NCBI GenBank assembly: GCA_001510575.1
Contig: LNGK01000003.1
Location: 2,333,369-2,397,368, forward strand
Source of the DNA: Knoxdaviesia capensis
Taxonomy: Eukaryota; Ascomycota; Sordariomycetes; Microascales; Gondwanamycetaceae
Reading direction: 5' to 3'
DNA length: 64,000 nt
Position numbers and translations under genes: made by a program. Shown piece by piece: positions 36,347-44,772 of the stretch. The stretch's first letter is position 1, and the number at the start of each line of letters is the position of its first letter. Under the pieces are notes generated by a model. It was not told where the DNA came from and made no database searches. It saw only the letters and a program-made list of their open reading frames with translations.

Positions 36347-36366
36347 GGTTATAAGCCTAGCGCTCG
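36347..36366 (+). other. primer-binding site, half-tRNA (initiator Met) type
   Basis: The 19-20 nt directly after the 5' LTR are complementary to an initiator tRNA-Met anticodon arm (GGGCTCATAACC region), not to a tRNA 3' end. The two apparent mismatches are G-to-A and C-to-T, the RIP direction. Priming by a cleaved tRNA-iMet half is known for Drosophila copia and relatives. The exact host tRNA was not available for comparison. Confidence 0.65.
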
Positions 36367-39300
36367 TAACTTTATACCTTACTATTTTCGTTTCGACCTA
36401 CCCCCCCNNCTCCCCCCCTTAACCTACTTATTAATCCTACGGGAACCGAGAAAACTTCCGTAGTCCCTCCCCCCCCTATTTTCGGATCCTAGAAGCCGTT
36501 TAACTCCTATAGTACTCCGATTTTTATATTCTAATAGAACGAGTTTTAGTAACTAATTCTACCCCCCCTTCCCCTACCGAGTTAGCCTTACTATTTATAA
36601 TATTATATAATAAACGATATCCCTAACTAAGTCCTTAATTTTAAAATAGAAGAGAGCTAAGCTTCTAGCTAATAACTACGAGGCTATCTTAGAACCTAAG
36701 GGAGAGACTCCTATATATATACCCGATACCCGTAATATCTATTATCCTTCCCTCCCTTAGGTATAGTTTATAAAAGTAATAACTAAGATAGTTACTAAGA
36801 ACTTAAGGGAAATTAAGAAGGATAGTAATAAGAAGTAAAACTAAATTATAGATTTAAAGCGGTAGTAGGTATTAATTAAGAAGATCTTAGATATATAAGA
36901 TAAGGTTTTATAGATAACCTAAGAGAACGAACGATAACGTAGATCCTTTTTCTAATAATAGGAGTATTAGTTAGAAGATAAAGATAATAATAACTTAGAT
37001 AAAGATAAGAACTATAGATATTTAGCTACGAAGGTTAAGATAAAAGAGCTTAAGAACTACGTTATCCTTATCGATAAGACCCTAAAGCTAGCTAGTATTT
37101 TAGAATAGCTATAGTAGTCCGAAGAGTTTAAAACTACCTTAAACGCGTTAGGTATTACTATTAAATAACTCCGAGACCTCTAACCCCTAGTAAGCGCGTA
37201 TATAATACGTATAATAAAGGAAACGATCGCCCCTAAGATTTCCTTTATATTTAAGGATAAGGTAAATACTTATACCCTATTTAGATCGCTAAAGTAGAAT
37301 TTCTAAGTAACGAGGGAGTTATAGATTAAAAATATTATAATAGTTTTTAATTTCTAAACTAAACCGAGAGAGGGAGTATACTAAATCCTAAATCGATTCG
37401 TCTCTATAGTATATAAAGTAAGACTAGAAGGGCTCGTAATCCCGATTATCTTAACCGCGATAGGCGCTTATTATTATATTACCGCCCGCTACCCTAAGCT
37501 TAATAGAGATTTCCGCGTTATCTTAAAGAGTTTTAATAAGGATATTAACGATAAGGCCGCCTTTATTATAGCTATATCTAAATATATAGCTAAGAATATA
37601 AACTACGCTACGCGCTAGTTATAATTTAGATATCCTCTTAATTAAAAGAAAGATAATAGCGTAAAGAAACTTAACTATTATACCCCCCCCTCCCTTAAGC
37701 CTACCGCTAGTAGTATCCCTATCTAGAAGAAAAGTAATATTTAATACTATTAATACGGCTTAAAAAGTTATATTATAAGTAAGTATTAAGCGAAAGCGAA
37801 TAGTAAAAAGAAGACTTATAAGCTAAGAGCCGTAAATACTACGACTTTTACTAAGAAGCCTATTAAGGGTAAAAGTAATAAGCCTCTAAAAGACGCTAAG
37901 CTAGAGGAGTCGATTACCCTCTATAGTACTACCTATACTACTATAGACTAACGACCCTTTAAGCCTTACCCCGTATACTATATCTATATAAATTAGATTT
38001 ATAATATAGGTTTAGATTCTTATATTTTAAATAACCTATCTTAGTTTAAGCGAGGATCCCTAAAGACTTTTACTAATTCGATTAAGTTAGGGAGCGGATT
38101 ATTAGGAGTTTAATATATTAGAATTATTTAACTCTAGATAAAGGATAGATTTAACTTTAAGATTACTAACGTCTAGTATTACCTTACCTTTCTTATTAAC
38201 GTTATCTCTAGAATTATTTAGTATAAGAAGGGGTACGTTTTAGTAGTAGACTAGTTAATAATTAAAGATAAGGTTATTACTACTATCTTTCTAATAGAAA
38301 GAGGCTTTACGCTAGAAGTAAAGGAAGGCTTTAAGGCCTATATAACTATAAACGAGGTTCCTCGCGAGGAAGGCTATACTTTATATACCGAAGTTAATAG
38401 TACCGTATACGTTAACGTATCCCTACGTATACTTTTAGAGAACGAGGCTTTTATATACTAGCGCCTCTACTACCCTAAAAGGGTAGCTATATCTTAAATA
38501 GTTAAGGTAGTTACTAGTTCTCTAGTTAAGAAGGTAACTAGATTTATTAAGCCTTATAGCGCCTACGAGTTTAGAAAGATAACGTCTTTTAAATTACTAG
38601 ACTCTAAAGTACCCTCTAAGGTACTTAGGGAGGTTATCTATATAGATATAAGTACTATATAACTAGTATCTATAAGCGGGAATAGCTACTTCTTATTAGT
38701 ATATAATAAGGCGATAAGCTAACGATCGGTTTATATAATAGCCTAGAAGAGTAATATACTTATATATATCTAGAAAACTATTAAGAGATAGGCGCTAGAG
38801 CTAAGCTAGAAGCCTAAGAAGCTCTATAGTAATAATAGTATTAACGTTAGTATTAAGAAGCTAACTACTTACTATAATAAGTAGGGAATTAAATATATAA
38901 TATCGCCTCTATACTACCTAACTAAGAACGGGCGTATTAAGCGTAGTATCTACGAGGTCTTATAGAAGATTAGAGTAACCGTTATTATTAAGAGTATCTT
39001 ACTAGAGCTATAGGATAAGATTATAACCGTAGTAATCTATATACTTAATTAGACGGTTATCTCTAGGAGCTTTAATACGCTAATCGGTACCTTTTAGAAG
39101 GCTTACGGGATATACGAGAAGGTTAATATATTATACTTTCGAATACTAGGTTCTAAGTATATCGTATATATAAACCCCCTCTAGCGATAGAAGATATTAA
39201 GCGCTAAATTCGATAGCTAAAATACTAAGCTAGTACTTATAGGCGTAGAAGGTATCCTAGTTAGATATTAAGGCCGCTATCTTTATAGAGTATAGATTCT

Positions 39301-41297
39301 AGAATTCGGATAGGTATATATTACTAAGGATATCCGGTTTTAAGAACGTATCTATAAGCTTTTATATAGAAAGTACGTTCGATCTTACCCTCTAGGAGCG
39401 CTACGCTAATCGAAAGCTAGCGCTATTACTAGTAGTAGTATCCCTAAGAAGGGGATATCTAGCGTATTAGAGCTATCTAGTATACTAGAGCTATCTAGGG
39501 TATCGGAGCTAATAGCCGTATTAGAACCGTCTAATACGTAGAACTTATTAGACGATAAGGAAGCTATAATTATAAATCCTCTTATTACTAACGATAGCCG
39601 CTTAAGACTAGATAAACTTAAAGACCTTAACGAATTAGCTAGCGACTAACTACTAGGAAGTATTTTTATAATAGTATCTAATTTAATCTACTTACGTAAT
39701 ACTAACGAAGTATTAAAGCGTAACCCTTAGCGAGATTAGAAAGCTATAGGAACTTAGATAGAAGCTATTAAGATTAAATTTTAGAAGGTTATTAAGATAA
39801 AGACTTTTAAGGTAATATAGGGAAAGCCTTTAAAGAAACCGATTACTACGAAGCTCGCCTTTTAATAGAAGACTAACGTAGAGGGTAACGAAACTAAGAA
39901 GAAAGTAAGATAGTATACTTAAGGCTTTTAATAATAAGAAGGCGTTAACTTCTACGAAACGTTCGTATTAACCGCGACCCCGGATACGTAGAGGATCCTA
40001 TTAGCCCTTATAATTAAGATAAGAGCTACCCTATAATAGATAGATATAGTCTCTACTTACTTATAAGGAGAGCTTAAGGAAACGATCTATATTATCCCTA
40101 AGCCTATAATACGTAAGTACTTAGACGAATATCCTAAGGAGGCCCTAAAGGTTAGATAGAAGTTAGGAAACGCTTAATAGTATTTTATTCTACTAAAACT
40201 ACTATATAAACTAAAGTAATTAAGAAGATAGTAGTAGATTCGCCTCTAAGAAGTACTCGTAATAATTAGATTTAAGCCTTTATAGGCTAATAACGTAACC
40301 TACTATAACCCCTAGACCTAAGTAATTATCTCTTCTTATATTAACGACTTACTAATCTTTTCCCTTAATAAATCTATAGCTAATTAATTTAAGAAAGACC
40401 TAGTAAGTATCCTAATCTCTAAGTACTAGGGAGAGCCCGAATAGCTCCTAGGAATAGCTATTAAGATCGAGAACGATAGTATCTTAATTAGCTAGGATAC
40501 CTATATTAAGGATATATTAGAGGAGTTTTAGCTTTTAAATTACTAAACTATAATTATACTAATAAAGTTAATTACTTTTTTACCCCCCGAATATAAAGAT
40601 ATATAACTTACTAATTAAGGCTTATATTATTAAATAATAAGAAAGCTCTTATACCTTATAAGAAAGACCCGACTTAACGTAGCTTACGCTATATATTAGT
40701 ACGCGCGCTTCTCTTATAACTTACGAATTATATACGCTAAAGGCTTAAAGCGTATATTACGGTACCTTATTAGATACGCTTAGAAGGGGATTACCTACTA
40801 ACGGAATCCTACGGCGTAAGATTAGATACTAAACGCCTAAGCTAATACCTTATACGGTAATACTAAAGACGCTAAATTTAAATTAATTACTAGCTACGTT
40901 ATTATACTTAATAATAACCCTATTAGCTAGTATAGTAAACGGTAGAGGTAGACTACTAACTCTTCCGCTAAAGCTAAGATCTACGTACTACGAGAGACTA
41001 TATACTACTTAGTATAGCTTTAATATTTACTAACTAAACTTAACTTTTATATTAGGAATATTATCCTCTAGGAGGATAATACCGCTACTATTACCGCTAT
41101 TATAAAACCTACTTACTATCTAAACCTAAAATACGTTAGTACGCCTCTTTACTCTACTATTAATCGAGTACGGGAACTTAATATTAGAGTATAATACGTG
41201 CTTACGGTAGAATAATTAGTAGACGTACTAACTAAGCTATTAAGAAGAGTATTATTTAAGAGGTACGCGGGACTACTAGTATATAACGTTCCGATTA
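36367..41297 (+). pseudogene. decayed copia gag-pol
   Basis: Read as translated fragments, family landmarks are still visible despite stops. A CCHC-knuckle-like stretch with Cys changed to Tyr lies at about 37735-37790. The integrase phrase S-P-L-Y-Y...K-N-G-R, normally followed by a basic pair, is at about 38887-38945. The reverse transcriptase block N-F-Y-E-T-F...R-I-L-L-A-L is at about 39945-40020. The catalytic site reads Y-I-N-D at 40337-40348 where Y-V-D-D is expected. The RNase H phrase S-K-R...S-S-A-K-A is at about 40927-40980. Changes are of G-to-A and C-to-T type. The product cannot be functional. Confidence 0.9.
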
Positions 41298-41305
41298 AGA
41301 AGGGG
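41298..41305 (+). other. polypurine tract
   Basis: AGAAGGGG lies immediately before the 3' LTR, the expected plus-strand priming site. Confidence 0.8.
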
Positions 41306-41648
41306 TATTAAATATTAAATTAATTTATATTATATTATCCTTTATATAGCTAGAAGTTTATAATAAAGAATAAGGCTACGATAAATAGCCTAGGGAATAA
41401 TAATAGATATAATATAGATTTACGAAGAGCCTAGTATAAGAAGGGAAGCCTTAGAAGGTATTAGGGATCTAGAAGGGGGGAAGCCTAGATCCTATAGGGG
41501 ATAAGAAGGAAGCTTTCCCCCTATCTATTCTAGCATAGTATTTCATAGCTATTAACTACTTATCTTGTTTTTTACCCCCTACCTTTGTGAATAGTATTAA
41601 CTACAAAGTTACGCTTCTAATTCTAACCGCTTTTCCTGTATTCGAACA
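41306..41648 (+). repeat. 3' LTR
   Basis: The 343 bp is collinear with the 5' LTR. Its inner part is RIP-saturated (start TATTAAATA versus TGTTAAATA), while the last ~115 bp from 41534 keeps CA and TG and the terminal CA. Confidence 0.95.
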
Positions 41649-41653
41649 GCTAG
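41649..41653. repeat. target-site duplication, right copy (GCTAG)
   Basis: This is an exact copy of the five bases preceding the 5' LTR. Confidence 0.9.
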
Positions 41654-42943
41654 TAAGTACTTTATATAAACGAGGTTCGCTCCTAGCTCTAGTTTAAGCA
41701 CGTTAGTTGATCTCGTGACCAAGCTAAACATAATCTGATTTCCTGATTCTAGTGAAACAACGTATGACAGTGAACTAGAAAGGAAAAGACAGAAACTCAT
41801 AGCTCAGACACCCTGGGAACGAGTTCCGGGAACACCTCAAGGCAAGGACTGTATCAGACTAGGCGCGGCTGCCTGGACTGCAATGGCAAACCCTAACCCT
41901 AAGAGTATGGCCCGTGTAAGTCCATGTTGGCTGGTTTCCAAGGTTCGGCCTGCCTCGAGAGATCAATCCTATTGTCAACACGCCTGATATACGAGGAAGT
42001 TTCTAGTTCTACGGACCGTGAGGCCAAGTGTGGATATCTAAAGCCGCCCCATTTTTACCCGCAACGGGCCGGTTCGTAGATCCTCCGCTGATATTTCTAT
42101 TCCATGCTTCATTGCTGGTCGGGACTTCTCCAATGCTCTTATTGTCTTGTCTCCCTTTCCAGCTAGTTTCTACCATTCTTCATATTTCATAGAAAGCCGT
42201 GGTAAAGATGCAGGGCTGTACATTCGTATTTGGCTTCCTCTGCCGCCGGTTCGTGTATTCCCAAAGACGTCCCCTGAAAGATGTCTGAGATGCTGAATCC
42301 AAGTCCAACTTGATGCAAAAACAGGACTACAACCATCCACAAAGATCACCGACCTTACTCTTAGGTCTGGTGTCTTCCGGGGAATCAACTCCCTAGAAGT
42401 TATGTTCTAATTTGTTCATATATCTTCTAGTACACTTCTCTAAAGACCTTAAAGTTCAGGGCTAGCCCCTTCCTATCCTAAATCAAATAGAATACTCTTC
42501 CTCTTTGAAATCAGATATTAGTCCAGGCCATTCCATTAAGATAGGAAGGTATTAGGGTATATCTTCTAGAGTTATATACCAAAAAAAATAGAATAGGGGC
42601 CTAGAACTTTCTAAATACGGCTACTTGTGAATTATATGTGTGGTGATTTATGAAAGTTTTTCGAGGTAGCTCTCGAAAATATCACGGTCACTTGTGAACT
42701 ATGTTTGCGTTTACTTGCGAATATCTCTTAAAAACTGCTGGCTGATTGTGCCTATTTTGAAAACGTATAAATTGAGAATCTTCCTCCGCCAAAACTCAAC
42801 TTTCAATTCTTCTTCCTTTCTTCTTCATCCTCATAGATACCATCTTTCCTCTTTCTCCTCATACACGATCTTCAAACTTGAACCCTCGACTCCTTTAACC
42901 ACTTCTTCTTACTCCTTTCGAGAACCTTCTTTTAACTTTCAAA
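41654..42943. other. intergenic, retrotransposon to zinc-finger gene 3
   Basis: CA and TG dinucleotides are present again, so RIP stops at the LTR. A (CCCTAA)2 telomere-like motif lies at 41891-41902. The last 150 bp is a pyrimidine-rich leader of zinc-finger gene 3. No further gene is seen. Confidence 0.5.
42623..42721 (+). promoter_or_regulatory. three ACTTGYGAA direct repeats upstream of zinc-finger gene 3
   Basis: ACTTGTGAA at 42623-42631 and 42690-42698, and ACTTGCGAA at 42713-42721, each followed by an AT-rich stretch. They lie about 220-320 bp upstream of the ATG. Use as a factor-binding site is inference. Confidence 0.35.
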
Positions 42944-43156
42944 ATGCCTTTCTACCCTACCACTTTCGATACTGCCCTTCAGGGCCCGGCTACGACCTCA
43001 GTTGTCGACGCCGTCTTCTCTCAGGTTGAGAGACCTCTTTCGCTGTTGGATTCGACCAACAACCAGCAGGTCCGGGGTGACACCTGGACCTGCTGGAAAT
43101 GCAAAAAGTCCAACCCCGTCGGCACCTCCACGTGCGGCCATTGCGGCACCCGCTAA
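42944..43156 (+). CDS. small protein with C-terminal RanBP2-type zinc finger (family member 3)
   Basis: The 70-aa product has N-terminal 46 residues that are neutral and hydroxylated, with no recognisable domain, signal peptide or low-complexity tract. The C-terminus is the same finger: W-T-C-W-K-C-K-K-S-N-P-x3-S-T-C-x2-C, then G-T-R and stop. It lies on the same strand as members 1 and 2, but on the other side of the retrotransposon. The leader is CT-rich and the ATG context is TCAAAATGC. It is intronless. Conservation of the finger and of the exact C-terminal ending, against an unrelated N-terminus, indicates that the finger is the functional constant of the family. Confidence 0.8.
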   Translation: MPFYPTTFDTALQGPATTSVVDAVFSQVERPLSLLDSTNNQQVRGDTWTCWKCKKSNPVGTSTCGHCGTR

Positions 43157-44772
43157 GCTTGTCTTGCTTGGCCCCTCTTCCTGCCTTGCTGGCTGACACG
43201 CCATGCATGGCCTCCGGGCACCCTTTGCCCCTCCCCTTTTGGGCCCTGTCTTCTCCTCCTGTTTCCTGAGTCCGCGGCCTTGGCGTCTCTATTGCAGAGA
43301 GTTTTGGAGTTGAGAAGACCTTTCTCTGCCCTTTTTTTCCCGCTGTTTCCTTTTGCTTTATCAAAATAAAAAAGTTTTTTCCTTGTGCTTGTGTAAGGCT
43401 TAGTCGGCCTCTCTCTTACCATCTCTCTTCCCTGAACCTTATCACTTTTCCTTTGCTCATATGCCTATCATGCTTTCCCTTAACTGCTGTCTAGCCATAT
43501 GTGGGAAGTAGTCTTTCTGCTAAAGGCCCTCTGTTTCTTTTCTTTTTGGTGAACTGCCACTATTTATCTTGGAGTACTGCTGCCATGCCCCCCTGAACTA
43601 ACTCTGTTGTGGTTATCTGCTTAGCTGCTGGACCATAACTTTACTGACTTGTCTACTCACAAATATTTCTAGTTTCCACCTACTAATTTCTGGCACTGGC
43701 TTGCCCTGGCATAATCTCCATTAAGTCATCTCCGAGTTCACGATATCCAAGGACTGCCTGAAGCCAGCACCCTTCCTCCCCAGACCTCTTCATTCTACTC
43801 TACATCCATCATTAACCGACATACCACTAGCACTAAACATATCCTCTTGAAAGTTCCTGCTATTGAAGTAGCAGCTAAACGTTTACAGAGGACCGCACGA
43901 GTTTCCCTCGCGATTCTTCTATTCATAACCACTTCGTCAAATGCTGCAACATTACACGGCTTGTTTCCATTTCAATACGGCTCATACTTGCAAGTGGTCT
44001 GTACTAGAATTCAAGATGAGGCTGGTAAGTATTCATAGCGAGATATCCATACAACTTCCTGCACTGAGCCCGATCGTAAGAAACTCCAATTTACACGAGC
44101 CGCAAGGGACCAATCCGGAACAGCAGCAGAGTTGTCAATGGACACTCCTCATCACTATTACACGCGTTCCAATCAGTACATAGCACCGTAGGCAGATTCT
44201 ACGAGGGGTTAATTACAGATTTCCCCTGAAGTGAGAAGACCGAAATGCGGGCGGGCCCACTTTAGTTCGGCGCCGGTATCCGGCCCCACACTTTCTTGGC
44301 ACTACCCAGAAACGGATAAAACCTTAATCGAACGTAACCCGCTGTATACGTAGACCAGTGTATAGGGTTATCAAGAGGAGAAGATCACAGCTTTGCTGTC
44401 GCACATTAAGATTATGTTTGATCTCCAGCCAACTTCTCTTGTCCATGGCCTGGAAGACAAGGGTTAGGGTTGGTGAGAATTTCCATCTTCTACAGTGGCT
44501 TAGTTGTTTTGTTTGGATCCGAAAACCTACCGGACTCCAAAGTTTTATGCGAACTACATGTTAGTTAAGGAAAAATGATGCGATATGTGCTATTACATGA
44601 AATATGCAGTATGGAACATCTAGTGTGCGAGTGCAGTGTTTCGGATAACAGTTAAGTCGGTCATGTGTCGTTACTACTACAATCATTATCATAATTCGTA
44701 AAGGTGTGCAGTCATCATACAGCGCCTACAGTCGTGAGAGTGCCCGCGCGCATTTACAGTGAAGTCAATGGC
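43157..44772. other. intergenic between zinc-finger gene 3 and the kinase-like gene
   Basis: The first 300 bp is T-rich 3' UTR-like. A GGGTTAGGGTT telomere-like motif lies at 44461-44471. Small open frames show nothing recognisable. Confidence 0.5.

Larger units (their letters stand above)
36004..41648 (+). mobile_element. complete Ty1/copia LTR retrotransposon, RIP-inactivated
   Basis: This 5,645-bp element has two 343-bp LTRs, a perfect 5-bp target duplication, a primer-binding site and a polypurine tract. The internal order is gag, integrase, reverse transcriptase, RNase H, which is the copia order. It is transcribed left to right. No open frame longer than about 60 codons survives. TAG and TAA stops are scattered where CAG, CAA or TGG codons would be expected. 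RIP is the obvious cause: between 36115 and 41533 I find one TG (41199-41200) and no CA, while CG remains common. Two Ns (36408-36409) sit in a C-run. It lies between zinc-finger genes 2 and 3. Confidence 0.95.

Noticed and set aside
36004..41648. Gypsy-type retrotransposon as an alternative identity
   Set aside because: Integrase-like phrases precede reverse transcriptase, and the half-tRNA primer site also fits copia rather than gypsy.
42694..43029. 111-codon open frame overlapping zinc-finger gene 3
   Set aside because: It is a different frame covering the CT-rich leader and the start of the gene. The zinc finger is in the other frame.
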